Below, one piece after another: positions 26,456 through 35,405 of a DNA stretch of 64,000 bases; within the stretch, counting starts at the first letter, position 1; the number at the start of each line of letters is the position of its first letter. Below the pieces are notes generated by a model. That model was not told the DNA's origin. It saw only the letters and a program-made list of their open reading frames with translations, and did not search any database. Made by a program: the position numbers and the translations under genes. The stretch comes from Pseudomonas sp. MM223 (GTDB taxonomy: Bacteria > Pseudomonadota > Gammaproteobacteria > Pseudomonadales > Pseudomonadaceae), in assembly GCA_947090765.1 (NCBI GenBank), contig OX352322.1, positions 2,959,501-3,023,500 on the forward strand. The letters are read 5' to 3'.

Positions 26456-27478
26456 ATGAGTGAACCCGTGCAATTTCCGCTGGCCGCCGTGGTCGGGGCA
26501 GACGACCTGAAGCTGGCGCTGTGCCTGACTGCCATCGACCCGAAAATCGGCGGCGTGCTGATCGAAGGGCCGCGTGGCATGGCCAAGAGCACCTTGGCCC
26601 GCGGCCTGGCCGACCTGCTTGGCGAAGGTCCCTTCGTCACCTTGCCGCTGGGCGCCAGTGAAGAACGGCTGGTTGGCACCCTGGACCTGGATGCCGCGCT
26701 GGGGCAGGGCAAGGCGCAGTTTTCCCCGGGCGTATTGGCCCACGCTGACGGTGGCGTGCTGTATGTAGATGAGGTCAACCTGCTGCCCGACACGCTGGTC
26801 GACCTGTTGCTGGACGTGGCTGCCAGTGGCACCAACCGCATCGAGCGCGACGGCATCTCGCACCGGCACAGTGCCCGCTTCGTGCTGATCGGTACCATGA
26901 ACCCGGAAGAGGGCGAACTGCGCCCGCAGTTGCTCGACCGGTTTGGCCTGAACGTGGCCCTGGAAGGCCTGCCTGAGCCTGAGGCCCGTCAGCAGATCAT
27001 TCGCCGGCGCCTGGCCTTCGACAGTGACCCGCAGGCCTTCTGCGTGCAATGGGCTGCCGCCCAGGCGCAGTTGCGCGAACGCTGCCAGGCGGCGCGCCAT
27101 GCTTTGGCCGACATTGCCCTGGATGACCAGGCGCTGGCCTGGATTACCGAGCGCTGCTACGCCGCCGGTGTCGACGGCTTGCGTGCCGATCTGGTCTGGT
27201 TGCGTGCCGCACGCGCCCACTGCGCCTGGCGCGGTGGTGCGGCCATCGACGAAGTGGATGTCGAGGCGGTGGCCGAGTTTGCCTTGCGCCATCGCCGCCG
27301 CGTTGCACCCCAGGCCAACCCACCTTCGGCGCCACAGCCGCCTGAGCAGCAGCCCGGCCAGCAAGGCGCCGGCAACGCTGGCGAACAAGGCGGGCAGGGT
27401 GACTGGGGGGCATTGCCGGCGCAGCCAGTAGCCAGCGGCGCACGCCGCGAGGTACCTAACTGGGCAAAAAAGCCCTGA
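26456..27478 (+). CDS. ChlI/BchI-type AAA+ ATPase of the cobN cluster
   Basis: 340 residues; the ATG at 26456 follows the cobN stop by one base. Walker A GPRGMAKST at residues 38-46, Walker B GGVLYVDEVNLL about residues 95-106, plus HSARFVLIGTMNPEEGELRP and LLDRFGLNVAL, the hallmarks of magnesium chelatase ChlI. The C-terminal 50 residues are a Pro/Gln/Gly-rich linker (QPPEQQPGQQGAGNAGEQGG). In many pseudomonads a ChlI-ChlD pair accompanies CobN and probably forms the ATPase motor of the chelatase. Biochemical proof for this arrangement is limited, so the role is inferred from context. Confidence 0.88.
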   Translation: MSEPVQFPLAAVVGADDLKLALCLTAIDPKIGGVLIEGPRGMAKSTLARGLADLLGEGPFVTLPLGASEERLVGTLDLDAALGQGKAQFSPGVLAHADGGVLYVDEVNLLPDTLVDLLLDVAASGTNRIERDGISHRHSARFVLIGTMNPEEGELRPQLLDRFGLNVALEGLPEPEARQQIIRRRLAFDSDPQAFCVQWAAAQAQLRERCQAARHALADIALDDQALAWITERCYAAGVDGLRADLVWLRAARAHCAWRGGAAIDEVDVEAVAEFALRHRRRVAPQANPPSAPQPPEQQPGQQGAGNAGEQGGQGDWGALPAQPVASGARREVPNWAKKP

Positions 27479-27579
27479 GCATCCCCCAATCACCTGCAAA
27501 AGGGGCGGATGCCAAAGCGGGCGCAGGTAAGCAGAACGGTGCCAGCCGTGGCCGCGCGCGCAGTGCGCCAAGCGGCCGA

Positions 27580-28146
27580 GTGGCCTGGCTGCCGACCTTG
27601 CTCAAAGGGCGGCCACGGCTGCGTCAGGACTTGTGCTGGCAACAACGCCGGGCCAAACCGGCAGAGTTGTGGCTGGTAATCGTCGATGCCTCGGCCTCGA
27701 CCCGCCGTCACCAGGCGCTGGCACACACCAAAGGGCTGCTGGCGGCACTGTTCGACCAAGCTTATCGCCAGCGCGCCCGGTTAGCCTTGCTGACCGCCAG
27801 CGGGCGCACTCCGCAGTGGCAGCGCCATGGCCTGAAGGCCTCGGCGGCCCTGCAGCCTTGGTTGCAGGCGTTGGGCGCCGGTGGCGGTACGCCGCTGATT
27901 GCGGCACTGGAACAGGCCCGTCATTGGCTACAGGCACGCCAGCGCGCCCACCCGGATGAAGCGGTGCGCTGCCTGGTGTTTACCGACGGTCGCCTGCAGC
28001 ACTGGAACGCCGTGCAACCCATGCCCTGTACAACGTTGTTGGTGGACATGGAATTGGCGCCGGTGCGTGTTGGGCGTGCGCAACGCCTGGCCGAACAACT
28101 GCAGGCGGATTACCAGCACTTGCAACAGTTCAAAGTGGTGGACTGA
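27580..28146 (+). CDS. VWA-domain protein (ChlD-like), start uncertain
   Basis: 188 residues from the first GTG (27580). The VWA domain shows the metal-ion-dependent adhesion site as DASAST (in LWLVIVDASASTRRHQALAH), with GAGGGTPLIAALEQARHWLQ and CLVFTDGRLQHW following. It corresponds to the C-terminal VWA part of ChlD/CobT. The frame is open back to 27460 inside the ChlI gene and its codons there look coding (SIPQSPAKGADAKAGAGKQN), but no ATG, GTG or TTG occurs between 27460 and 27580. Translation may therefore start at a CTG (27475 or 27460) coupled to the ChlI stop. It is the last gene of the riboswitch-controlled operon. Confidence 0.8.
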   Translation: MAWLPTLLKGRPRLRQDLCWQQRRAKPAELWLVIVDASASTRRHQALAHTKGLLAALFDQAYRQRARLALLTASGRTPQWQRHGLKASAALQPWLQALGAGGGTPLIAALEQARHWLQARQRAHPDEAVRCLVFTDGRLQHWNAVQPMPCTTLLVDMELAPVRVGRAQRLAEQLQADYQHLQQFKVVD

Positions 28147-28206
28147 CCCGCATTGATGCGACACTGTGTCGCAAGTGTGAAAGTTGCCAGAACAGCAACT
28201 TTGTAT

Positions 28207-28241
28207 TCGAACAAGTGCGTGGCGTTGCACGCACTTGTTTT
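28207..28241. terminator. hairpin terminator between convergent genes
   Basis: ACAAGTGCGTG (28211-28221) and CACGCACTTGT (28228-28238) form an 11-bp perfect stem with a 6-nt loop followed by TTT on the plus strand. It lies between the end of the cob operon and the converging 88-residue gene. Confidence 0.65.
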
Positions 28242-28252
28242 GCCGGGCGATG

Positions 28253-28519
28253 TTACTTTGGCATCGACCATGGTTGCAGGTCGTAACCTTTTTCGCACAG
28301 TTCGGCACGCACTTCTTCGATCAGGCTGGCCCACTGGGCAGGGTCGGAATAGATGCGCGAAGACACTTGCTTGCTGCCGATGCGGGTGCTGGTCCGGTCG
28401 ATCACTGCCAGGCTTAGCTCACCAGTACCATTGGGTGCATCCCAGGCTACGCACTGGAAGGGTTCGAAGGCGTGGTCGGCAATCAGCAGTGCTTCGTTGA
28501 CACGGAGCGGGGCATTCAT
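28253..28519 (-). CDS. conserved hypothetical protein, 88 residues
   Basis: MNAPLRVNEALLIADHAFEP starts the protein, preceded by AGAGAGACC; AVIDRTSTRIGSKQVSSRIY then SDPAQWASLIEEVRAELCEK follow. There is no signal peptide or membrane segment, and no domain was recognised. The compact, well-formed frame, good ribosome site and own downstream hairpin support a real gene. Similar short proteins are found in pseudomonads without assigned function. Confidence 0.6.
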   Translation of the reverse strand: MNAPLRVNEALLIADHAFEPFQCVAWDAPNGTGELSLAVIDRTSTRIGSKQVSSRIYSDPAQWASLIEEVRAELCEKGYDLQPWSMPK

Positions 28520-28860
28520 GGTTCGGTCTCTCTATGGTCCCAAACAGCGAAGTGAGTCCGCGTTGCTTTAAAGTCGCCTCAATGGTCGCGAAGTGCAGCG
28601 CGGGGTTATGTGTACTGATGCTCGTTGTCCGGGGGCAAGTCACACATTGGTTGTAAATTTTTTTGTCAGGCTTGAATCCGTTCTTTCCTGCGCCGCCATG
28701 TGATGTCGTTAAAGTGCGAAAATTCCCGTGGCACTTTGTAAAAAAATGCGTCAGCAGACAGACGGTACTGGGCACCGTCAACTTCGTTGCTACTGTTAAA
28801 CGGGCGCCACAACTTGCTGTTTTACTTCATAAAACCAAAAACTGGCGCCAAGGATCGGTC
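28520..28860. other. 341-bp intergenic promoter region without a gene
   Basis: AT-richer DNA between the divergent 88-residue gene and the sigma-54 activator gene. It presumably carries both promoters. TGGCAC followed by an AT-run (near 28730) resembles a -24 box but has no matching -12 GC, so no sigma-54 promoter is claimed. No convincing open reading frame or RNA gene was found in it. Confidence 0.5.
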
Positions 28861-30186
28861 ATGCAACAGCCTGCCGCTCAACGTCGTTTGCTCATCGTCG
28901 ACCCCTGCGACGACTGCCACCAATTGTTGCCTGGCCTGAGTAGCGCAGGCTGGGATGTGGACAGTTGCATGCTTGCTGCCGCGCTCGATCACCCTTGTGA
29001 CGTGGGCTTGTTGCGCTTGCAGGCATCGCACTTGAGGCACCCGGACGCGGTCAAGGACATGATCAAGCGCAGTAACACCGAATGGATCGCTGTGCTCAGC
29101 GCCGAGCAGTTGCGCATGCCGGCCGTCGGCGATTTTGTCTGCGAATGGTTCTTCGACTTCCACACCCTGCCATTTGATGTGTCCCGCGTGCAGGTCACCC
29201 TTGGCCGGGCGTTCGGCATGGCGCGCCTGCGTGGCAAAGGGGCCGTCAAAGTGGACGAAGCCACCCACGAACTGCTGGGCGAAAGCCGGCCGATACGCGA
29301 GTTGCGCAAGCTGCTGGGCAAGTTGGCGCCCACCGAGTCGCCGGTGCTGATCCGGGGTGAAAGCGGTACGGGCAAGGAACTGGTGGCCCGCACCCTGCAT
29401 CGGCAGTCGCAGCGCAGCGACCAGCCGTTCGTCGCCATCAACTGCGGGGCAATCCCCGAGCATTTGATCCAGTCCGAACTGTTCGGCCATGAGAAGGGGG
29501 CTTTCACGGGTGCCCATCAGCGCAAGACCGGGCGCATTGAAGCCGCCCATGGCGGCACGTTGTTCCTGGATGAAATCGGTGACCTGCCGCTGGAGCTGCA
29601 GGCCAATCTGCTGCGCTTCCTGCAAGAGAAACACATCGAGCGGGTGGGCGGCAGCCAGCCGATTCCGGTGGATGCGCGGGTATTGGCCGCCACCCACGTA
29701 GACCTGGAAAGAGCCATCGAGCAGGGGCGTTTTCGCGAAGACCTGTATTACCGCCTGAACGTGTTGCAGGTGGTAACCGCGCCTTTGCGCGACCGGCACG
29801 GTGACTTGTCGATGCTGGCCAGCCATTTTGCCCATTTCTACAGCCTTGAAACCGGTCGCCGGCCGCGTTCGTTCAGTGATCATGCCTTGGCGGCCATGGG
29901 CCGCCATGACTGGCCGGGCAATGTGCGCGAGCTGGCCAACCGCGTGCGCCGCGGCCTGGTGCTGGCCGAAGGCCGGCAGATCGAGGCACAGGACCTGGGC
30001 CTGCAAACGTTGGATCAAGGGCAGCAGCCGCTGGGCACGCTGGAAGAGTACAAGCAGCGGGCCGAACGCCAGGCCCTGTGCGATGTGCTTAACCGGCACA
30101 GCGACAACATGAGCGTGGCGGCGAAGGTATTGGGGGTTTCGCGGCCGACCTTCTACCGCTTGCTGCATAAGCATCAGATCCGCTGA
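28861..30186 (+). CDS. sigma-54-dependent transcriptional activator with degenerate receiver-like (VpsR-type) N-terminus
   Basis: 441 residues from the ATG at 28861 (AAGGATC upstream). The AAA+ domain is complete: Walker A GESGTGKE, the sigma-54 contact loop GAFTGA (HEKGAFTGAHQ), LFLDEIGDLPLELQ, and REDLYYRLNVL. The C-terminal Fis-type HTH is NMSVAAKVLGVSRPTFYRLL. The first 120 residues begin like a receiver (RLLIVDPCDDCHQLLPGLSS) but lack the usual phosphorylation pattern, as in VpsR/FleQ-like activators. No sensor kinase gene is adjacent. It activates RpoN promoters; its regulon is unknown. It stands alone upstream of the RND pump genes. Confidence 0.88.
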   Translation: MQQPAAQRRLLIVDPCDDCHQLLPGLSSAGWDVDSCMLAAALDHPCDVGLLRLQASHLRHPDAVKDMIKRSNTEWIAVLSAEQLRMPAVGDFVCEWFFDFHTLPFDVSRVQVTLGRAFGMARLRGKGAVKVDEATHELLGESRPIRELRKLLGKLAPTESPVLIRGESGTGKELVARTLHRQSQRSDQPFVAINCGAIPEHLIQSELFGHEKGAFTGAHQRKTGRIEAAHGGTLFLDEIGDLPLELQANLLRFLQEKHIERVGGSQPIPVDARVLAATHVDLERAIEQGRFREDLYYRLNVLQVVTAPLRDRHGDLSMLASHFAHFYSLETGRRPRSFSDHALAAMGRHDWPGNVRELANRVRRGLVLAEGRQIEAQDLGLQTLDQGQQPLGTLEEYKQRAERQALCDVLNRHSDNMSVAAKVLGVSRPTFYRLLHKHQIR

Positions 30187-30226
30187 CTGGGGGACAGAGT
30201 GTCTTCACAATTATTAACAAAGTATC

Positions 30227-30250
30227 AAATGAGACAAAATTGACTCATTT
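30227..30250 (+). promoter_or_regulatory. candidate TetR operator upstream of RND pump operon
   Basis: The inverted repeat AAATGAG-N10-CTCATTT is centred about 65 bp upstream of the membrane fusion protein start. The left half continues as ATGAGACA, which also occurs in the 14-bp palindrome in front of the TetR gene (35272-35285). A shared site for that regulator is inferred. Confidence 0.5.
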
Positions 30251-30303
30251 CAACTTCGCCAATATCATCCGGACCGCTTTCCCATCTAAAGCTCGGGTGA
30301 ATC

Positions 30304-31446
30304 ATGAGCAACTTGCGTGCAATAGGAATGGCCAGCTGCCTGGCGGCTGTAGTCGCACTGGCTGGCTGCGGCGAAGCTGAAGCGCCGCCGTCCGCAGGCC
30401 AGAACGCCTTTCCGGTCCAGACCGTTACGGTCGCCAGCGAACCCCTGACCCTGGCGGCAACCTTGCCGGGCCGCGTCGAACCCATGCGCGTTGCCGAGGT
30501 GCGCGCCCGGGTGGCGGGCATCGTCCTGTACAAGCGCTTTGAAGAGGGCGCCGACGTAAAGGCCGGCGATGTGCTGTTCCAGATTGACCCCGCGCCATTC
30601 AAGGCCGCACTGGCACGCGCCGAGGCTGACCTGGCCAAGGCCCGGTCGGCGATGTTCGAAGCCCAGGCGAGGGTGCGCCGCTATGCGCCGCTGGTGGAGA
30701 TCGAGGCAGTCAGCCAGCAGGACTTCGACACCGCCAGCGCCAACCTGCGCAGCGGTCAGGCCGCCGTGCGTTCGGCCCAGGCCGATGTCGAAACCGCTCG
30801 CCTGAACCTCGGATACGCCACGGTCAAGGCGCCGATCTCCGGCCGTATTGGCCGTGCACTGGTCACCGAAGGTGCGCTGGTGGGGCAGGGTGACGCCACG
30901 CTGATGGCGCGGGTCCAGCAGCTGGACCCGATTTACGTCGACTTTACCCAGTCTGCCGCCGATGCCCTGCGCCTGCGCCAGGCGCTGAAGGACGGCGCGT
31001 TGGCAGCCGGTGACCAGCAGGCCCTGACCGCCCGGGTGGAAGGCACTGACTACGAGCGCCAGGGCGCGCTGATGTTCACCGACGTCGCGGTTGACCGCGG
31101 CACTGGCCAGGTCACCCTGCGCGGTCGTTTCGACAACGCCGACGGCATTTTGCTGCCGGGCATGTACGTGCGCGTACACACCCCCCAAGGCACCGACAAC
31201 CAGGCCATCCTGGTGCCGCAGCGCGCCATCCAGCGCGGCAGCGACGGCGAGGCGCGGGTAATGCTGGTGGGTATTGGCGGGGTTGCCGAGGCACGCAGTG
31301 TGCGCACCGGTGCCATGCACGGCGCCCGCTGGCAGGTCACCGAGGGCCTGCGCCCGGGTGACCAGGTGATTGTCGGCAGCCCTGCCGGCCTGGCCCCGGG
31401 CATGCCGGTGGCCCCGGCCCCGGCGCAACAAGCCGCAGCGCGCTGA
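30304..31446 (+). CDS. RND efflux periplasmic adaptor (membrane fusion protein), lipoprotein
   Basis: 380 residues. Lipoprotein signal with lipobox LAGC (Cys22). The adaptor architecture is clear: beta-barrel/lipoyl half (VEPMRVAEVRARVAGIVLYK, FEEGADVKAGDVLFQIDPAP), an alpha-helical hairpin (FKAALARAEADLAKARSAMF and SAQADVETARLNLGYATVKA), then PISGRIGRALVTEGALVGQG and the C-terminal barrel. It is of the MexA/AcrA type and joins the inner-membrane pump at 31462 to an outer-membrane channel. No outer-membrane channel gene follows, so an OprM/TtgC-type protein encoded elsewhere is presumably shared. Confidence 0.9.
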   Translation: MSNLRAIGMASCLAAVVALAGCGEAEAPPSAGQNAFPVQTVTVASEPLTLAATLPGRVEPMRVAEVRARVAGIVLYKRFEEGADVKAGDVLFQIDPAPFKAALARAEADLAKARSAMFEAQARVRRYAPLVEIEAVSQQDFDTASANLRSGQAAVRSAQADVETARLNLGYATVKAPISGRIGRALVTEGALVGQGDATLMARVQQLDPIYVDFTQSAADALRLRQALKDGALAAGDQQALTARVEGTDYERQGALMFTDVAVDRGTGQVTLRGRFDNADGILLPGMYVRVHTPQGTDNQAILVPQRAIQRGSDGEARVMLVGIGGVAEARSVRTGAMHGARWQVTEGLRPGDQVIVGSPAGLAPGMPVAPAPAQQAAAR

Positions 31447-31461
31447 GGCGAGGGTAACGAG

Positions 31462-34400
31462 ATGTCCAAGTTCTTCATCAAACGGCCGAACTTTGCCTGG
31501 GTCGTGGCGCTGTTTATTTCATTGGCCGGGCTGCTGGTCATTCCTACGCTGCCGGTGGCCCAATACCCGAACGTGGCGCCGCCCCAAATCACCATCACCG
31601 CCACTTACCCCGGCGCATCGGCCAAGGTGCTGGTGGACTCGGTCACCAGCATCATCGAAGAGTCGCTCAACGGCGCCAAGAACCTGCTGTACTTCGAGTC
31701 GACCAACAACTCCAACGGCATGGCCGAAGTGGTGGTCACGTTCGAGCCGGGTACCGACCCGGAACTGGCCCAGGTCGATGTGCAGAACCGCCTGAAAAAG
31801 GCCGAAGCGCGCATGCCGCAGGCCGTGACGACCCAAGGCATCGAGGTTGAGCAGACCAGTGCCGGTTTCTTGCTGATCTACGCCCTCAGCTACAAGGAGG
31901 GCGCTGGCCAGGCCGATACCACGGCGCTGGGCGACTACGCCGCGCGCAACATCAACAATGAGCTGCGCCGGGTGCCTGGCGTGGGCAAGTTGCAGTTTTT
32001 CTCGTCGGAAGCCGCCATGCGCGTGTGGGTCGACCCGCAGAAGCTGGTGGGCTACGGGCTGTCGATCGATGATGTGAGCAATGCCATTCGCGGGCAGAAC
32101 GTGCAGGTGCCGGCCGGCAGCTTTGGCAGCGCGCCAGGCAACAGCCAGCAGGAACTGACCGCCACCCTGGCCGTGCAAGGCACCCTGGATGACCCGCAAG
32201 CCTTCGGCCGCGTGGTGCTGCGCGCCAACCCGGACGGGTCGCTGGTACGCCTTGCCGATGTCGCCCGCCTGGAAGTGGGCATGGAAAGCTACAACTTTTC
32301 CTCGCGCCTGAACGGCAAACCCGCCGTGGCCGGTGCCGTGCAGCTGGCGCCGGGCGCCAATGCACTGAAAACCGCCGAGCTGGTCAAAGAGCGCCTGGCC
32401 GAGCTGAGCGCGTTCTTCCCCGAAGGTGTCGAATACTCGGTGCCGTATGACACCTCGCGTTTTGTCGACGTGGCCATCGAAAAGGTCATTCACACCCTGC
32501 TCGAAGCCATGGTGCTGGTGTTCCTGGTGATGTTCCTGTTCTTGCAGAACATCCGCTACACGCTGATCCCGTCTATCGTGGTGCCGGTGTGCCTGCTGGG
32601 TACGCTGATGGTGATGAAGCTGCTGGGCTTTTCGGTGAACATGATGACCATGTTCGGCATGGTGCTGGCCATCGGCATCCTGGTCGACGACGCCATCGTG
32701 GTGGTGGAGAACGTCGAGCGGATCATGGCCGAGGAAGGGCTGTCGCCCGTTGACGCCACCATCAAGGCGATGGGCCAGGTGTCTGGCGCAATCATCGGCA
32801 TCACCTTGGTGCTGTCGGCGGTGTTCATGCCCCTGGCGTTCATGTCCGGCTCGGTGGGGGTGATCTACCAGCAGTTTTCCCTGTCGCTGGCAGTGTCGAT
32901 CCTGTTTTCGGGCTTTCTGGCGCTCACCTTCACCCCGGCCCTGTGTGCCACACTGCTCAAGCCGGTGGCTCCCGGGCACCATGAAAAGCGCGGCTTCTTT
33001 GGGGCCTTCAACCGTGGTTTCGCACGGCTGACCGAGCGTTACTCGCTCATGAATACTGCTCTGGTGCGGCGTGCAGGTCGCTACATGCTGGTGTATGTCG
33101 GCATCCTGGCGATGCTCGGCTACTTCTACCTGCGGTTGCCGGAATCGTTCGTGCCTGTTGAAGACCAAGGCTACGCAATTGTCGATGTGCAGCTGCCGCC
33201 GGGTGCCAGCCGTGTGCGCACAGACGCGACCGGGCAGGCCCTGGAGCAGTTCCTGATGTCCCGCGAGGCGCTGGCGTCGGCGTTCATGGTCAGCGGCTTC
33301 AGCTTCTCGGGTATGGGCGAGAACGCCGCGCTGGCGTTCCCGACCTACAAAGACTGGTCGGTACGTGGCGCCGAGCAATCGGTGGATGCCGAAACCCAGG
33401 CAATCAACGCGCAATTTGCCGGCTTCGGGGATGGCACGATCATGGCGGTCAACCCGCCCCCCATCGACGGCCTGGGCAATGCCGGTGGCTTCGCCTTGCG
33501 CCTGCTCGACCGCGGCGGCCTGGGCCGTGAAGCCTTGCTGGCGGCGCGCGACAAAGTGCTTGGCGAGGCCAACGGCAACCCGGTCATCCTTTACGCGATG
33601 ATGGAAGGGTTGGCCGAGGCGCCGCAGTTGCGGGTCGACATCGACCGTGAAAAGGCCCGCGCCCTGGGCGTGCCCTTCGAAACCATCAACAGCACCCTGG
33701 CCACCGCGTTTGGGTCGGCAGTGATCAACGACTTCACCAACGCCGGCCGGCAACAACGGGTGGTGGTGCAGGCCGAGCAGGGCGAGCGCATGACCCCGGA
33801 AAGCGTGCTGCGCCTGTACGCGCCGAACGCCGATGGCCAGCAGGTGCCGTTCAGCAGCTTCGTCACCACCCGCTGGGAAGAAGGGCCAGTACAGATCGTG
33901 CGCTACAACGGCTACCCGTCAATCCGTATTTCCGGCGATGCCGCACCGGGCTATAGCACCGGCCAGGCCATGGCCGAGATGGAGCGCCTGGTCAGTGAGC
34001 TGCCGCCGGGCATCGGCTATGCCTGGACAGGCCTGTCCTACCAGGAAAAGGTCTCCAGCGGCCAGGCCGGCAGCCTGTTCGCCCTGGCCATTTTGGTGGT
34101 GTTCCTGCTGCTGGTGGCGCTGTACGAAAGCTGGGCGATCCCGCTGACGGTGATGCTCATCGTGCCGATCGGCGCGCTGGGTGCGGTACTGGCCGTGATG
34201 GTCACCGGCATGCCCAACGATGTGTACTTCAAGGTTGGCCTGATCACCATCATCGGCCTGGCGGCGAAGAACGCCATCCTCATCGTCGAGTTCGCCAAGG
34301 AGCTGTGGGAGAAAGGCTACAGCTTGCGTGACGCCGCCATCGAGGCTGCGCGGCTGCGCTTCAGGCCGATCGTGATGACCTCGCTGGCGTTCATTCTCGG

Positions 34401-34590
34401 CGTGGTGCCCCTGGCCATTGCCAGCGGTGCCGGTGCCGCCAGCCAGCGGGCGATTGGCACCGGGGTGATTGGCGGCATGCTCAGCGCCACGTTGCTGGGT
34501 GTGGTGTTCGTGCCGATCTGTTTTGTCTGGGTGCTGTCATTGCTCAAACGCAAGCCAGCGCCGCAGGCCCAAGCTCCTTTGGTTGGATGA
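31462..34590 (+). CDS. RND (HAE1-type) multidrug efflux permease
   Basis: 1042 residues, normal for MexB/AcrB-like pumps. The N-terminus [20 protein letters not shown] and [20 protein letters not shown] are signature segments. The proton-relay aspartates are in [17 protein letters not shown] (transmembrane helix 4) and the conserved TM10 lysine region follows further on ([17 protein letters not shown]). Two large periplasmic loops contain the porter and docking domains. It exports hydrophobic compounds using proton motive force. The gene starts 15 bp after the adaptor gene and is followed by a strong terminator. It may be regulated by the converging TetR gene. Substrates cannot be assigned from sequence. 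Confidence 0.92.
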   Translation: MSKFFIKRPNFAWVVALFISLAGLLVIPTLPVAQYPNVAPPQITITATYPGASAKVLVDSVTSIIEESLNGAKNLLYFESTNNSNGMAEVVVTFEPGTDPELAQVDVQNRLKKAEARMPQAVTTQGIEVEQTSAGFLLIYALSYKEGAGQADTTALGDYAARNINNELRRVPGVGKLQFFSSEAAMRVWVDPQKLVGYGLSIDDVSNAIRGQNVQVPAGSFGSAPGNSQQELTATLAVQGTLDDPQAFGRVVLRANPDGSLVRLADVARLEVGMESYNFSSRLNGKPAVAGAVQLAPGANALKTAELVKERLAELSAFFPEGVEYSVPYDTSRFVDVAIEKVIHTLLEAMVLVFLVMFLFLQNIRYTLIPSIVVPVCLLGTLMVMKLLGFSVNMMTMFGMVLAIGILVDDAIVVVENVERIMAEEGLSPVDATIKAMGQVSGAIIGITLVLSAVFMPLAFMSGSVGVIYQQFSLSLAVSILFSGFLALTFTPALCATLLKPVAPGHHEKRGFFGAFNRGFARLTERYSLMNTALVRRAGRYMLVYVGILAMLGYFYLRLPESFVPVEDQGYAIVDVQLPPGASRVRTDATGQALEQFLMSREALASAFMVSGFSFSGMGENAALAFPTYKDWSVRGAEQSVDAETQAINAQFAGFGDGTIMAVNPPPIDGLGNAGGFALRLLDRGGLGREALLAARDKVLGEANGNPVILYAMMEGLAEAPQLRVDIDREKARALGVPFETINSTLATAFGSAVINDFTNAGRQQRVVVQAEQGERMTPESVLRLYAPNADGQQVPFSSFVTTRWEEGPVQIVRYNGYPSIRISGDAAPGYSTGQAMAEMERLVSELPPGIGYAWTGLSYQEKVSSGQAGSLFALAILVVFLLLVALYESWAIPLTVMLIVPIGALGAVLAVMVTGMPNDVYFKVGLITIIGLAAKNAILIVEFAKELWEKGYSLRDAAIEAARLRFRPIVMTSLAFILGVVPLAIASGAGAASQRAIGTGVIGGMLSATLLGVVFVPICFVWVLSLLKRKPAPQAQAPLVG

Positions 34591-34602
34591 TCCAGCCGCT
34601 TT

Positions 34603-34637
34603 GGCCCCTGGGACGCGTGCCCAGGGGCCTTTTTTTT
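34603..34637 (+). terminator. rho-independent terminator of the RND operon
   Basis: GGCCCCTGGG and CCCAGGGGCC form a 10-bp perfect stem with a 7-nt loop followed by eight T residues, 12 bp after the permease stop. Confidence 0.92.
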
Positions 34638-34640
34638 GTG

Positions 34641-35204
34641 TCAGGGCGCCAGCCTGGCCTGCGCGCCATGCAGAAACAGCTGCTCCAGCGCCTGCGCCGA
34701 ATTGGCACTGGCCGCGCGCCCGCGCCGTTCGGCATCGACCATGCCGTAGATCTGGGTAATGAACATTTCGGTAAAGACGGCAGCGCTGATGTCGATACGC
34801 AACACGCCCATCTGCTGTGCGCGCAGGAAAAACGCATCCATCGCCTGGGTGTAGGCCAGCCAGCGGCGGTCTTCGCTGTCGCCCAGCAAGGTGTCGGGGC
34901 GGTACTGGAACATCAGGAACACCAGCATCTCGCGGTGCTTGAGGTGCTCGGCAATCAGGTGGCGCACGGCGGCCACGGGTTCGGCCGTGTGCAGGGCGGC
35001 ATTGTCGATCACCTGGTTGAGCACCCGCTCGCCATGGCTTTCGAGCATGGCGACCAGGTTGTCACGGGTGCCGCAGAAGCGGTGCAGGGTGGCTTTGCTG
35101 ACGCCGGCGGTTTCGGCCAGCTCCTTCAGGGTGGCACGGGGGTGGACCACGATGGCGTGGGCCAAGGCCTTGAGTAGGCGTTCGTCGTGGGGAGTGGGGT
35201 GCAT
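34641..35204 (-). CDS. TetR-family regulator, probably of the adjacent RND pump
   Basis: 187 residues from the ATG at 35204, chosen because GCGAGG lies seven bases upstream; ATGs at 35210 and 35228 are alternatives. The HTH is HPRATLKELAETAGVSKATL then HRFCGTRDNLVAML. The C-terminal domain contains HLIAEHLKHREMLVFLMFQY and MFITQIYGMVDAERRGRAAS. Its gene converges with the pump operon over a shared terminator. A palindrome in its promoter shares a half-site with an inverted repeat before the adaptor gene, which suggests auto- and cross-repression. Confidence 0.85.
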   Translation of the reverse strand: MHPTPHDERLLKALAHAIVVHPRATLKELAETAGVSKATLHRFCGTRDNLVAMLESHGERVLNQVIDNAALHTAEPVAAVRHLIAEHLKHREMLVFLMFQYRPDTLLGDSEDRRWLAYTQAMDAFFLRAQQMGVLRIDISAAVFTEMFITQIYGMVDAERRGRAASANSAQALEQLFLHGAQARLAP

Positions 35205-35271
35205 CGGCATGCCTCGCGTGGGTCGCATGGCAATTATTGTGCAGGAAATGGGCGGGGGATCAAGCTTGTGG

Positions 35272-35285
35272 GTCTCATATGAGAC
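35272..35285 (-). promoter_or_regulatory. perfect 14-bp palindrome in TetR gene promoter
   Basis: GTCTCATATGAGAC lies about 70 bp upstream of the TetR gene start (35204). Its right half (ATGAGAC) recurs at 30229-30235 in front of the RND operon. Candidate auto-repression operator. Confidence 0.5.
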
Positions 35286-35312
35286 ATTTTTGTGTCTTTG
35301 CTGGCCTCTTGG

Positions 35313-35388
35313 CAGCACAAGGCTGCTCCTACAGGTACAGCGCTGGCCTGGAGGGCGGCGCTGTACCTGTAGGAGCAGCCTAGTGCTG
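35313..35388. repeat. inverted REP-like pair
   Basis: CAGCACAAGGCTGCTCCTAC with AGGTACAGCGC, and the inverse GCGCTGTACCTGTAGGAGCA with GCCTAGTGCTG, form long complementary arms (one mismatch) around a 14-bp centre. It lies between the TetR promoter and the end of rlhA and could fold into a stable hairpin. Confidence 0.75.
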
Positions 35389-35405
35389 CGAAAGGGCCGA
35401 GATGA

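Noticed and set aside
28725..28750. Sigma-54 promoter before the orphan activator gene
   Set aside because: TGGCAC is followed by an A/T run without the invariant -12 GC at correct spacing.
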